Shown: positions 1-12,170 of the stretch, one piece after another
How positions within the stretch are numbered: position 1 is the first letter of the stretch
How the letters are laid out: each line of letters opens with the position of its first letter
NCBI GenBank assembly: GCA_001466705.2
Contig: LATX02000232.1
Location: forward strand, 62,001-126,000
Direction: 5' to 3'
Length of the DNA stretch: 64,000 nt
Origin: Moniliophthora roreri
Taxonomy: Eukaryota > Basidiomycota > Agaricomycetes > Agaricales > Marasmiaceae
Notes under the pieces: model-generated
The model's input: only the letters and a program-made list of their open reading frames with translations
What the model was told of the DNA's origin: nothing
Database searches by the model: none
Position numbers and translations under genes: made by a program

Positions 1-1056
1 ATTCATCCAATCCTTGATTGTGGTGGAGGCTCCTTCCGGCTGAGTCATGATCTTCAATACCAAGCTCTTTGGCAATCCTCGTTTAAAAGCTATGATCTGC
101 ACGGCATTGCTATATCCAGTTTGTTTGGCCAAATACAAGAACTGGTACATATATTCATTGGCTCTTTCCTTCATCTTCAGATTGTGGAGCTTCAACTGAG
201 CTTCCAAGGCTGTATCAAGAGGTTCAAATGACATCTTGAAGTCTTCCAAGAAGTCTGTCCATGAAACCTTTTCCACTTCTGGGTTGAATGCCAGTAAAAG
301 ATCCATTTTGTTATTCTTCCAAAACTCTCCCAGTCCATCAGTCATATAGGAAAGGAAGAAGAGTTTCTTCGTTCAATCATTGGGAAATGTTTTGGGGTTG
401 AGGGCAATGTACAGCATTACTTCCCAAAGGAACTTTTTTGCATCTTTCCAGTGTCCTGTGAAAGCTCTTGGCAACACTGCCTTTACTTCTTTCTCTGCTG
501 GTATTACCTGTATAGGTACCGTGGCGCCAATTGTTGCTTCTTCAGCCATTTCTACCTTGGGTCTACTTCCTGATAGCTTCTTGTCCTCTGACATCTCCTC
601 AAGTTGAGGTTGTTTCGCTGCTCTGGGGCTGTTCTTTAATGCATGTAAGAGACACTGAAAGGGGTCCAAATCCTCGGCTAAGATCAAAGAGGTAGTAGAT
701 GTATCCAGTTCGGATTCCTTCAGTGTGATAGGCGGCATTGCTTCTTCGGATCTGTTCTTCCCTGATCCAGTTATGATGGATGATGAGATCAAGGTTCTCC
801 TTGTTTTGGGGTCTTCTCTTGGTGTCTCTGTTAGTGGTAGACTCATTAGCGATGGCGATGGCGAGGCAGTCAACAGTTTCTTGTGGGATGCCCGGGTTAA
901 CGGTGGGATTGCTTGTCCACCAGGGTTTGATATGGATTGGGTTTGTAATCCATGCCAGTGCTCTTCTGCTTCTGCGATGTCCTTCTCTATCTGGGATTCC
1001 ATCCATGGTGGCATCTTGTTCTCCTTAGTGATGCCTAAACCTTGATAGGTTGGCAA
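1..1056 (-). pseudogene. Ty3/gypsy-type Gag (capsid) gene, partial, one internal stop
   Basis: Minus-strand frame that starts at an ATG at 1054-1056 and runs to the left edge of the window. The first 150 or so residues are polar and rich in Pro, Ser and Glu. From about 590 downward comes a capsid-like stretch with PRAFTGHWKDAKKFLWEV, and after the stop LFFLSYMTDGLGEFW. Tryptophans and hydrophobic helices spaced like this are typical of the Retrotrans_gag domain of Agaricomycete gypsy elements. A single TGA at about 370-372 interrupts an otherwise open frame that continues to base 1. It is one transition away from CGA (Arg), so the gene is a lightly decayed pseudogene. The rest of the element lies outside the window. 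Family call is from residue patterns. Confidence 0.8.
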
Positions 1057-1074
1057 TCAATCAGCTTGACCTTG

Positions 1075-1540
1075 TGTTACGTTACTTGTGCAGCAACGTT
1101 AACTCAACTACTTAAAGAAGGTAAGACTCTCTTCAGATAGTTCTCAAGTTCAAGTTTGAGTTCGTTCAGCGGATGCTAAAGTTCAGAGATCCTCAATCGA
1201 AGGCAATGACACAAGTATAGATTAACCAGGTCAAGCTGAGGACTTAGAGTCCTAGCTTGAGTGCTTAAATATGTTACAACCAATCATGTAATCTACTTAT
1301 ACAATTGTCCGACGACTACAATGATGTGGTAATAAATACCGATGGAATTAGAATATAGCTAAGCGTTCTGATGAAGAAATGGGGTACTGGGAAGGGTGTA
1401 ATAAGTCCGATGGAAGAAGAAGCATAGAAGTTATAAGAAAGGGGGGGCTGGGAAGGTGTACTTGTCCAATCAGAAAGGGAAGCATAGAAACAGAGTAAAG
1501 AAAACATAACAGTTAGTGTTGCTGTGCAAGTAACATAACA
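1075..1540 (-). repeat. LTR (3' LTR of the gag-pro element) with inverted termini
   Basis: The block begins TGTTACGTTACTTG and ends GTAACATAACA. The same start is found at 5484, which marks the partner LTR. The two ends of this copy are imperfect inverted repeats: the first 30 bases and the reverse complement of the last 30 differ at about five positions, all transitions. Just inside the high-coordinate end is a pyrimidine-rich run (about 1551-1570), which on the minus strand is a purine tract in the position expected for a polypurine tract next to a 3' LTR. Interior similarity to the 5484 copy is patchy, so the LTRs are old. Confidence 0.65.
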
Positions 1541-1544
1541 TTCT

Positions 1545-4500
1545 CTGTTACTTTCTTTCTTGTTTCTTCCATTATGTGCTCCACCCTCCACTGACTCTCG
1601 TATTGATTTTGTTTTGTTTTGTGGTTTTCTCAGACTTTTGCTCCCATCAAGAACTGTTGAATCAGCCTGTTCGACTCACTATCCTTGTTTCCCTCTCCTG
1701 TATATGCTGCCATCACATATGCTTCAGCTAGTTCTTCAGGGTGGAATTGCTTGCCGGTACTAGGTAACTTATAGCCCATAAGCACTACTTCGCTTGTTTC
1801 TGTGAGCTCGAACTGTAAGGCTACCTCTTCCTGTTGGCTAATCAGATCCTCAAGGTCTGAAAATTTACCTCTTCCTCCATTTGAGGAGATTCTGGTTCTT
1901 CAACTATAGGTTTGACATCTTCGTGCTGTGCAGGCCAATACAACCCTTGTTTAAACATAGGAAGTGTAACCCTCCGCTTGGTATTTGGACATGTAAGCTC
2001 TAGTTTAGTATCTTCCCCATTGTTTAATACTTTTGTATTTGCTAGAGTATTGAATGGTCGACCTAGCAACACTTGATACAGCGCACCATTGACTATATGC
2101 ACTTGTAAGTACAGGACTATCTCTCCAAACTTGAAGGGCACATTTCTAGCTAGGCCCTGCATAGAGTTGAGTCCACTGTTTGATGATTGCATGCATATAA
2201 CTGTATTAGGATCCCAGGTCAAGTCTAGGCTTTTAGCGATCTGCATATCCATAGAGATTATCTGTGATCCAGTGTCTAGAACCACTTCTACCATGCCGCT
2301 ACTCCCATTGACTTTCGGGAATATTACCCTGAGTCCTTTGGTCATGGCAGCTACTATTGTTAGCACCTTTTTCACTCCATCTGGACAATCCATGATATCT
2401 GCATTGAATTGGTCAATAGGATCCAACTGAACCACCACTCCCACAGGCATATCCCCTACAGGCTCGGTTAAAACTTTGAACATTTCTGAAGTATGTATTT
2501 CATCAATATTGACAAATACTTCTTTTACTTCCTCCACAGTCAATAACACAGCTTCTTCTGACAGATGCTTTGTCTGATCAGATTCCACACTTTCTTTTAA
2601 TTTAGACATGGCTAATACTCGATTCTTAGTTTGTCTATCCAGTGCTTTAATTAGTTTGGGTTGTAAAGTGCAAAGATCTCCCAATGGCATGTTAAGAGTC
2701 TCTTTAGCAATTCAGGCTGCTATCATGTCCTCCAGGTTCAAATAAAGACTGCCATCTAGAGGTTGCCTATTTGAATTATCCCCTTTTTGCTGAATGAGTT
2801 TAGGCTTATTTGATATATGCTCTTCTGGGAACTTGCTAGCTGGTGGAAGTGGCTTAAACAGTGCAGTGTCTATCAGTTTCACACCACTCAAAGCTCTCCT
2901 CACTTCACCATCTTCTTGTGTCCCACATACATCTCTTTTTGACCTTTCTGTCTCATCAGCTTTCTTTGGACTTTGTTCGCTGCCGCGATTGCTATTCTTT
3001 ACTTGCTTTTCTCTCCTATGAGAAGCAACATATTTCTCCTTCTCAGCTACAGAGAGGCTAGGTATCTCTACCACCAGTACTGCTTTTGCCACAGGAGTTT
3101 TGGTATTTAAAGTGGAGTTTGCACTATCTTCTTTAGTATTTTTCTTTTGTTTAATATTTTCTTTATGTGCAGGTATGCTTTTATTCTTCTTGCTCTGGGT
3201 ATTGGTACGCATAGCAGGTCGTTCTTGTTCCTCATGGGTGTTTGCCACTGCTATAGGCTGTGCTGACCCACACCCATTCCTCAGACTCTCTAGTTTCCCG
3301 ACCTCGCCGTAGCTTCCATACTATCAAGCTTGGAGATCAAGTATTGTACTGTCTCCTCTAGCTTCTTGATGTGCTCTCCTTGCATTTCACCTTGCTGTCT
3401 TAGCACTGTGTAGTCTTTGCCAGGGTCTCCAGCTTCTTGTTTCATATCTTCATATTTGTCCATGAACTCATCTTCTTCTTCAGTAGCGAACTGCATATGG
3501 ACTGAAGCTATTGGAAATTCCCAACCTCGCTCGTTAATGTATTTCAGCATCTTTTCCTTTCAAGTCTCTTTTTCGTCACCTTTTGGGATGTAAGAGCCAT
3601 TCTTGAATACAAAGCCCTGCATTCCTGGTCTAGTTACTAAGATACCTCTTTTCACTAGGTCCTGCCGGAATTGACAGTTGTTCACATAGTGGCCTGGTTC
3701 CTCACAACAATGACAGATTACAGTATTATCTGCTCTTGCTGGTCTTGCATCAGAACTCTTGGCTTGATGGACATTTGAAGCATTGGGCTTATTCTGATTG
3801 TAGACTTGGCTGATTTTTGCCAACAGCTCCTTCTGACTTTTCTCTGCTCAGCTGTCTGTGTTCTTCATCCATGACTCCATCCTATCAAGCATCAAAACAA
3901 ATTAAGCCTCTGATCCATCTTCCTGTTTAACTACGTGCTGTTGCAGAATTGGTCCTACTGTGGGTGCTGTGTTTATCACACCTTTTGGATTGAAGACTTG
4001 TCGTCCACGTTTGTTGTTCTGCGGAGCTGTCTCAAACTCCTCATCTTCCAACATATACAGGACTGCTCCTGCATACATAACAGACTCAACAGCTTGTATT
4101 AATTTGTCTAGTTTGAACACATCATCTCTCCTTTGTCCATGTAGATCTGGCATGCACACTCTTCTTGCCTCACTCAAAGCTTCACACATTAGCCTCTTTT
4201 CGAAGGCCATCGCATATAATTTGACTGCTTCCGCATTGGAGATCAATGGGTTCAGTTTTGCTGATAACAGCTTCTGTACCTTGATCTTAAAAGCCCTGTT
4301 GAATGCAAGAGCTTTATCCAACCCGTCTGCAGGAATGAGTTTATATTTCAAGACTATTCTTTCCAGCTTGTCTCTAGATCCTTCATAGTCTGCCACTGCT
4401 TCGGGGAAGCAAGTGGTTAATTCCTTTTTAAACTCCTCCCAATTGGCTTCTAAGTGGGACTTCTTTGCTGACTCTAGTCTGGATATTTCATTTTTGGTGG

Positions 4501-5113
4501 TGTATTCCATCCATTCTAGCGCTTTCTGAATCTTCACCCAATCATTTGTAATATTGGCTGTTTCAAAAATTGCATCTAGATCATCTAGCCATGGTACTAA
4601 CTGCTCTGGTTCTTCACACTTCCAAGATGGGGCAGTCTTAGTCTTCTTGGGCAGGCTACTGTTGTTTAACATGACCTTTACTTGAGCCATGGTGTTCCCA
4701 GCAATGCCACCATTTTCAGAATCAGCCATTTTATTGTTTTGACAGCTTATATGGTTTTGGTTAGGTTCAGAGTTTTGATCAAAATTAAAATTGTTTTCAA
4801 GATGTTCTTGTGAAATGTCTAGGCATAAGGTTAAGTTTGCAAGTAGTGTTTCCGCTACTTCAGTATCTGAATCCCTTTCAGGACTGTAGTGTTGACCAAA
4901 TGATCTAATAAAATCATCGAATGAAAGCCTCTCTAATTGAAGGTCCTCTTCTAGACCAGAGAGTTCTGACATGTTGTCGGCAACTGTGCTGCCTTCTTCG
5001 GAGTTAGGTGTTCTAGACTTGGAACGATACACATGCTGGAAAGGAGTTGTCCTTAGGACACTATGGTTTGCTTGTGGATTATGACCTCTTTCAACTTCTG
5101 TAGAATCAGCCAC
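1545..5113 (-). pseudogene. Gag-zinc knuckle-aspartic protease polyprotein of an LTR element, decayed
   Basis: One long minus-strand coding region, now in pieces (3902-5113, 3560-3823, 3290-3550, 2712-3248, 1842-2690, then another frame down to the LTR). Order: N-terminal acidic Gag with a helical capsid-like part (3902-4700); a CX2CX4HX4C zinc knuckle, CHCCEEPGHYVNNC, near 3700; a charged linker with a coiled-coil-like stretch near 3350; a Lys/Glu-rich spacer; and a retropepsin with the catalytic motif VVLDTGSQ near 2280 and a later YQVLLGRPF. Stops between pieces are TGA, TAG or TAA, each explicable by C-to-T in CGA, CAG or CAA. A frameshift near 1860 moves the frame, which then stays mostly open almost to the LTR at 1540. 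I see no reverse transcriptase or integrase between the LTRs. Confidence 0.75.
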
Positions 5114-5483
5114 GGACCTTCGACTTGCTGTAGGTTCTTGTCTATCTACTAGTTCCCTGCTCTGATGGACAACCTCTCAAGCGTTGTGTCTGAGCTGTAG
5201 TAAAGGAGATGGACTCCATGTGTCTGCTCTTGCTCACCTGGTAACAGGAATCTTTCAATTGGTTTTCAGTTTTATAAAGGCTTTTACACCTCATAGGTTA
5301 CTTGCTCACGTTCGAGCCACAACCAGAACAATCCACAATCGATAGATCGTGAATCAAGTTGTGATGATCAGTTTTGTAAGCTTTTCAATTGAAAATCCAC
5401 CCCTCACAGTGGGCTCCAAATGAAGAGGCAGTAACTCTATCTCCTTTAAAAGACAACTACATGCTATCTTCACTTCTAAAAGC

Positions 5484-6114
5484 TGTTACGTTACTTGCGC
5501 AGCAACGACAACAACTCAACAACCACTGTGACATAGTGGCACTAAGTTGACAAAAGGGGCAAGTTCGAGTTTCGAGTTCTCTAGCTTTTGCTAAAGTTCT
5601 AAGGGTTCGGTCGAAGTGAGCAAGAGTTCCAAAGGATTAACCAGGTCAAGCTGAGGTAGCTTAGACCTGCAAACTATCTACTTATACAACGATTGTAGTC
5701 TACTAGTTGCATACAAACTGCTAGTGCGACATCGTTTGTTTAGTAAACAGAGTGTACCTTTGTCGTCATGATAGATAGGAACATGACATCAGAAGTGATG
5801 TCGAGGAAGTAAAAATAAATATGATGATACAATAGCCAATGTCAGAAGTGACATCAGATCATAAATAGAAAGGGAAAGAAACTAATAGAATAATGACGTT
5901 ATACTAGTGTTGTGAATGACATAGTGATGACGTCTTAAATAAGAAGATAGGCATAGAAGCGGAAAAGGGGACTGGGAAGGTGGATGTGTCCAGATGTCAA
6001 AGAGAAGCATAGGTAGAAAAGAGAAAACTAGCGCTTGAAGGCGCTAAAATGTCAAAGCAAGGAATAGAAAGAAGAAAAAGATTGTCTGTTCATGTCCAAC
6101 TGTAACAAAAGCTC
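5484..6114 (-). repeat. LTR (5' LTR of the gag-pro element), diverged
   Basis: Starts TGTTACGTTACTTGCGCAGC, matching the start of the 1075 LTR, and shares later blocks with it, including 'taaccaggtcaagctgagg' and a 'ctgggaaggtg...gtgtcc' block. The far end is less certain; I place it at the CTGTAACA near 6107-6114. Unlike the partner copy, its far end does not keep the inverted terminus. It lies upstream, in the minus-strand sense, of the Gag start at 5113, which leaves a leader of about 370 bases. Confidence 0.5.
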
Positions 6115-6149
6115 TCTAAACTGGGCTTCTGCAACTAAACACAGCTACA

Positions 6150-6182
6150 AAACCCACACACACACACACACAACACACACCA
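6150..6182. repeat. (AC)n microsatellite
   Basis: A run of CA dinucleotides interrupted by AACACACACC, immediately before the interspersed repeat that starts at 6182. Shorter CA-rich stretches occur at 60248-60259 and just before the second copy of the same repeat near 61200, so it appears to belong to the repeat family. Confidence 0.8.
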
Positions 6183-7330
6183 AAACCCACAATAGAGGCT
6201 TCTATAAGTGAGAAAGCACTGTACAAGTCTGCTATAAGACTGAGTCTATCTCAAGTGATTTGGGGTGAGAAAGGGGACAGAACCCTTTATATTTTCAATT
6301 GGTTGGCTTAGATTGCAGAGTCTAAAGACTCTAGTTAAGACGACTCAAGTATTGCACTCAAGGGTCACAAAGTGTAGGTTTTAAAACATAAGCAGTTTAC
6401 TGATTGGTTATCAGATTGTATACAGTAAGGCAATATATATATATATAAATCTCAGCTCGACTAGAAGTGACTGACTGGCAAGTGCATAAAGACTTGGTCT
6501 AAGAAGCTACACAGAGGTCTAAATCAACACTGTGTGGGGCTATAAGGTGCAAGTACCAGTCGGTCCTTGAGCCTGCATCTACAAGTACAGCTCTTTATAT
6601 ACAGAATAATAATTGGAAAATAACAAAATAAAAGATAAAATGAGTGTGTTTTAGTTTATGGTATAAATTGTATGTGTTTGTGCCTAAAAGTTCGATTCTG
6701 CATAGCAATTAGGTATATTGGGTATATTTGGTGACCAAACAGTCAATTTATTGGGTTTTGGACCCTGCGCAGAGCATTGCTGGGTCATACAATCCTTCCA
6801 CATAGCCATGGGTTCTGGACCGGCTGTATACATGGGTATGTTTCCCCTTCCGCCAGTTCACTTCCGCATAGCTGCTTTCTACCATTGGATTGGTAGATGT
6901 CACAGTCTAGACATCTGCTGTATTCAATCTCCTCCTGTCCCGCATACAATCTTGTAAGTCATTTGCAATTTCCAGCATACTCGTTGCCTATCAGTTGTTC
7001 CGCATACACTTGGAAAGGCCGTCATATCCACATGAGTGTCTTCGAAGCTCCACATAGAAACAAGTTCCAACTGTGTACTAGTTATCAATAGTAATAATTA
7101 GGTTTTAAGTCTATTGACACATTATCCTGCAATGTGATCGCAAAACAAACAATCTAGTGCACTTAGACTGTGGATCCTGCTGGTATCTATTCCTTTGCAT
7201 TCGGAATTAGTGGTTTCTGGCCTATTTTATTGACCAAGGACCCTCACAGCGATGCTTCACTGTAATGTAGGGGGCTAGTATAGACTACTAACCTCCTCTA
7301 GATTGTGTTACAGTGTCAATTATTAGACTT
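6182..7330. repeat. Interspersed repeat R1, copy a (about 1.15 kb)
   Basis: Direct-orientation match to 61218-62386, recognised from many shared blocks in the same order: 'acccacaatagaggcttct', 'actgagtctatctcaagtg', 'atataaatctcagctc', 'gcctgcatctacaagtacag' and 'gaccaaggaccctcacag'. It contains an (AT)n TATA-like stretch near 6433 and no long reading frame. It may be an LTR of a gypsy family, but I could not place its ends confidently. Copies differ mainly by transitions. Confidence 0.7.
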
Positions 7331-8007
7331 ATTAGACCTGGCACTTAAAGTTTAGGTGCCATATTAGAGCTTGCAGGTCAGCAAGTCACATGAATATCAC
7401 ACATACTTCTGGGCTCTTTTTCTAGTATTTGACATGAAAAGTGCATGATTTCGCGTCTAGCCCAAAATTGGGCACATCAACGTTTCACCTTCCCTTTCAA
7501 GAAAAATAATAAATCATGCCATGGTGTTGTTGTTGTTGTCTCCCACCTTCTTCTGCAACCATCGCTAACATCCTTCATTTCACCCTCAATCTGGCTTCAA
7601 TCTGCTCACCTTGGGTCATTCGGCCAACTTCAGTATCAGTGACTCTATGATGACGACCCTGCAACAACCTAGACAATGACAGTCTTGGGCCTCAGGTTTC
7701 AGCAGATCAACAACTCATGTTTTTTCACCTTGGGTTGGGCTAATGCAGGGAGGCAGTTGAACACATTGGGGGATTCAGTGAAGATGCTCAAAAACCTATG
7801 CCTCTACTATGAAAACACGAGGCCTGTGGTGCCAAAATACCCTTGAAAAAGGTATATATAAGTTCTTGATTCTCAGTTTTGTTTGTGAGTTGGTTTGGCG
7901 TGGTTCACTGTTACCACAACGTTAAGAATAATTCTCAATGTCTCACTCGGTAGTTCAGAGATGATTGCCTTCAAAACAACTTCTCAGATTGAAAATGGGT
8001 GTTTGTT
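7331..8007. other. Non-coding transposon-derived DNA
   Basis: AT-rich sequence without a convincing gene. At 7442-7482 it has 'gcatgatttcgcgtctagcc' followed by 'caaaattgggcacatcaac', which recurs with a few changes at 63332-63373 and may mark the end of a shared element. Confidence 0.5.
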
Positions 8008-8480
8008 TGTATAATATTTACCAGTTTTATGGTTTTATTAATCACTTCGAAAGCAAATACTGGTATAGATTTCGACCAGAAACTGCCCAAAGAATAAACT
8101 TCTTCTAAGTGAGAACAAAGGTACCTCTTGTACCTGAACATAGCCCTCTTAGCTATGTTCTGCAATGATTCTCAAGAGGACAAATCTTCTAGACACTGCT
8201 AGCCTGAAACCCTCTCTGATTCATGTTGAAACACCAGACTATACTGATGCACATCAGCTACCCTCTTAGTAGACTGATACAATGTTTCTCTTATCGGAAA
8301 ACATGCCTCTTGCATTAAAAACTAAGCTCTTCCTAGCTTTTATTTATATCTCTGGTTTGAGTTACAATCTCAGGTCTCAACTAGCCTGTGCTTCTTGCAC
8401 AACTAAATAAGCTAGGGCCCAAAGTGGTTGAAAAATACTGATTGCTGGTAGCTCTTCTACCTGAATAACAACATCATACA
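8008..8480. repeat. Assembly-overlap duplicate 1, first copy (473 bp)
   Basis: Matches 8482-8954 base for base in length, with a handful of single-base differences such as ttgagtt versus ttgggtt and cttcttgcac versus cctcttgcac. The first copy ends exactly at the N at 8481 and the second begins immediately after it. A minus-strand frame of about 60 codons (stop near 7971, ATG near 8163) is present in both copies; I do not recognise it. Confidence 0.85.
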
Positions 8481-8481
8481 N
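8481..8481. other. Single-N contig join
   Basis: One ambiguous base flanked by direct copies of the same 473 bp, so it marks an unmerged overlap of two contigs or alleles. Confidence 0.85.
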
Positions 8482-8954
8482 TGTATAATATTTACCAGTT
8501 TTATGGTTTTATTAATCACTTCGAAAGCAAATACTGGTATAGATTTCGACCAGAAACTGCCCAAAGAATAAACTTCTTCTAAGTGAGAACAAAGGTACCT
8601 CTTGTACCTGAACATAGCCCTCTTAGCTATGTTCTGCAATGATTCTCAAGAGGACAAATCTTCTAGACACTGCTAGCCTGAAACCCTCTCTGATTCATGT
8701 CGAAACACCAGACTATACTGATGTACATCAGCTACCCTCTTAGTAGACTGATACAATGTTTCTCTTATCAGAAAACATGCCTCTTGCATTAAAAACTAAG
8801 CTCTTCCTAGCTTTTATTTATATCTCTGGTTTGGGTTACAATCTCAGGTCTCAACTAGCCTGTGCCTCTTGCACAACTAAATAAGCTAGAGTCCAAAGTG
8901 GTTGAAAAATACTGATTGCTGGTAGCTCTTCTACCTGAATAACAACATCATACA
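8482..8954. repeat. Assembly-overlap duplicate 1, second copy
   Basis: See the first copy at 8008-8480. After 8954 the sequence continues uniquely ('ctctggtaatcgg'), while before 8008 the first copy continues uniquely. This is the pattern of a suffix/prefix overlap that was not collapsed. Confidence 0.85.
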
Positions 8955-9891
8955 CTCTGGTAATCGGTGGGCAGTATCTCTTCTGCTTTCCACCTACAAA
9001 ACACATCCCCTTATATACCCTACAACATAAATAATCTAATATATCTGTCACAAATACAAATAAAACTGAGCCGGGTGATAAATATTATATAAACTGAGCT
9101 GTGTTTGGTAATTTCTCTGTCACAGTGTCTGATTGTAGTCAGGCTTCATAGCTATAATCTCTTTTATTCTTTTTCTTTGACAATTGTGCAGTCTTCTGAC
9201 ACTAACCATTTGCAATTTTCTCTATCAAATGGCTCTTCTTCCAACTCCATTTGAAAATATTATACTTCCATGCTGCTCTGCATGGTTCCTTCCTTCTCTG
9301 TCTTCTATCATCTGCTCTATGGATGTGCAATATGCTTCCATCTCTATTGTTTAAAGTGTATGCATTAATTTGTCTAAGAATAAGACTAGTGAAAAGCTAC
9401 CCAAAAGATAACCTCCAAAAAGTCTAACTCAGTTTGTTGTGCAAGTGTGGATCAATGTGATCAGAGTTACTGCACTTAGAATGCCAACAAAACCCTCAGC
9501 TAGGTTGATTCTCTCTCTTATGGAAGCAATCTACTCCAAAGTGTTCACCTCCAGAGGAGTATATATGGGTTTTTAAAAAGAGTTTATATCCAAACACACA
9601 AACACACCACAAGAACATGGTGCACAAAGCACAAAACACAAGAGCTACAGTCCCATACAAAGACTCAATAGCCAATATAGTCTGACTCTATGGAGTTCAA
9701 GACTTCTTCAAGATAACTACAGCACACAGTGTACTGGAAAAGGTCCTAGACCAATTTCTACAAAGAGTTCAGCACAGGCACACCCCTTGCTAATACTCTA
9801 AGTGTGTCACAACCTGATACACACAGGCCACACTCCAAGTGCCCAAGGCTCCTTCTTGGTGTAAAGTTTCTTTTAGAAAAGTGCAACAACG
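8955..9891. other. AT-rich repeat DNA without a recognised gene
   Basis: A minus-strand frame spans 8851-9051 (66 codons, with GKQKRYCPPITRVYDVV), which could be a fragment of a mobile-element protein, but I do not recognise the family. The remainder to 9891 shows no long frame and no clear terminal repeats. Confidence 0.4.
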
Positions 9892-10950
9892 CACTCAAGA
9901 TGTTACTCTTATCTCTTACAATGCAAGTTCATTATCAGATGTCTATCTCTCTGGAGTCACTCAGGACCAATCTCCAGGGCCTGAAGTGAGGAAGCAAAAC
10001 TGGAATGGCACACAAATTTATACACCAAACAAACTCTTCATGTATTCACAATCAGAGGGGGCAGAGTTACTTGAGTATATACAGATATCTAGCTGTCCTT
10101 ATATACAGTCCATGAAATATATCTACAGGAAAATATAAATAATGTCTGATAATTCAGAAGATAATAAATAAGTAACTGAAATGCTAAAAGAGGGAATATT
10201 CGGATGTCACAGAGCCTGGCCATTAGGGTATCCAACCATATCTGTGTGGGTATCTATGTTTCCAGATGTTCTAGATTCTATAATTTGTATTTTCTCTTTT
10301 CTAAGTCGGGTATCTACAAGTGGATGGCTGTATTCTGTCCCATCTTTTGACAGCATTTCCCTTTCTAGTATCCGCACATCGGCAGAGGCCTAGATGCCAA
10401 AGTTTCCAAGGTCAGAACATGCTGTTATTGTTCCTATCTCCTTTGACAATGCACACTCAGTCTTATTTAGGATTTCTTGTGCGTTAGATATTCTTCATAT
10501 GTCTCATTGTATCTGTCTGTAGGTAGTGGATGTCCTTCAGAAGTGATTTCTGTCTTTCTGTTTTGATGTCTCCTCTAAGTACCTCTGTACTGTTTGACTG
10601 CAGGTTGCACTTTGCAGATGTCATAGAAAAGTAAAATAGAAATTAAAATCCCATTGATAGCACTGTTAACTAGCCAATGTGTTCATTGGGCCCTAGTTAG
10701 GTTCCCTACAGGTTTCGGGAGTGATCCGTTCTGGATTTGATACATAGATAAGTTAGAAAGTACAGCTTCAACACCTCTGTATAGTGTATCATATAGCTCT
10801 TCATACTTTCCAAAGTCCCATAGCTTCTCTAAGGCAACGACTAGCAGACTGGGCTCACTCTAGTCCTCATTATCCGTTATTTCATGTCATATTAAAGTCT
10901 TCCAATTCAAAAGTAGTGTAAAATGAATAAAAGTGGGTCTTTTCTAGGTT
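9892..10950. repeat. Assembly-overlap duplicate 2, first copy (1059 bp)
   Basis: Matches 10952-12170 over its whole length, beginning at 'cactcaagatgttactc' and ending 'gtgggtcttttctaggtt'. It differs by scattered substitutions and lacks an insertion of about 150 bp (about 11619-11768 in the other copy) and one of about 11 bp (about 11873-11885). The level of difference suggests two alleles. A minus-strand frame here (with SKDGTEYSHP) is partly open but unrecognised. Confidence 0.85.
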
Positions 10951-10951
10951 N
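10951..10951. other. Single-N contig join
   Basis: One ambiguous base between two copies of the same region (9892-10950 and 10952-12170). Confidence 0.85.
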
Positions 10952-12170
10952 CACTCAAGATGTTACTCTTATCTCTTACAATGCAAGTTCATTATCAGAT
11001 GTCTATCTCTCTAGAGTCACTCAGGACCAATCTCCAGGGCCTGTAGTGAGGAAGCAAAACTGGAATGGCACACAAATTTATACACCAAATAAACTCATCA
11101 TGTATTCACAATCAGAGGGGGCAGAGTTACTTGAGTATATACAGATATCTAGCTGTCCTTATATACAGTCCATGGAATATATCTACAGGAAAATATAAAT
11201 AATGTCTGATAATTCAGAAGATAATAAATGAGTGACTGAAATGCTAAAAGAGGGAATATTCAGATGTCACAGAGCCTGGCCATTAGGGTATCCGACCATA
11301 TCTGTGTGGGTATCTACGTTTCCAGATGTTCTAGATTCTATAATTTGTATTTTCTCTTTTCTAAGTTGGGTATCTATGAGCGGATGGCTGTATTCCATTC
11401 CATCTTTTGACAGCATTTCCCTTTCTAGTATCTGCACATCGGCAGAGGCCTAGATGCCAAAGTTTCCAAGGTCAGAACATGCTGTTATTGTTCCTATCTC
11501 CTTTGACAATGCATGCTTGGTCTTATTTAGGATTTCTTGCACGTTAGATATTCTTCATATGTCTTGTTGTATCTGTCTGTAGGTAGTGGATGTCCTTCAG
11601 AAGTGATTTCTGTCTTTCTGAGCAGTCTTTGTACCTAGTTCGCTTATCGCGTATTGTTTAGCCGCCGGTGAATTCTTTATTAAGAGATTGCCTGCTTTGA
11701 CTCTGATCCATATATTGACTTCAGAGGAGGATTGTTCTATGATCATTCCTGTTCTAAGTTGTCATTCTGTTTTGATGTCTCCTCTAAGTACCTCTGTACT
11801 GTTTGACTGCAGGTTGCACTTTGCAGATGTCATAGAAAAGTAAAATAGAAATTAAAATCCCATTGATAGCACTTTGAGAGCTTGGTTAACTAGCCAATGT
11901 GTTCATTGGGCCCTAGTTAGGTTCCCTACAGGTTTCAGGAGTGATCCGTTCTGGATTTGATACATAGATAAGTCAGAAAGTACAGCTTCAACACCTCTGT
12001 ATAGTGTATCATATAGCTCTTCATACTTTCCAAAGTCCCATAGCTTCTCTAAGGCAATGACTAGCAGACTGGGCTCACTCTAGTTCTTATTATCCATTAT
12101 CTCATGTCATATTAAAGTCTTCCAATTCAAAAGTAGTGTAAAATGAATAAAAGTGGGTCTTTTCTAGGTT
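10952..12170. repeat. Assembly-overlap duplicate 2, second copy (1219 bp)
   Basis: Longer allele of 9892-10950, carrying the additional block of about 150 bp near 11619-11768. After 12170 the sequence enters the copia element directly, so the 5' end and 5' LTR of that element are missing or were lost at this junction. Confidence 0.8.

Noticed and set aside
8457..8639. Conserved 60-codon minus-strand frame present twice (7971-8165 and 8457-8639)
   Set aside because: Its duplication is due to the assembly overlap, and the sequence matches no family I know, so I did not call it a gene.
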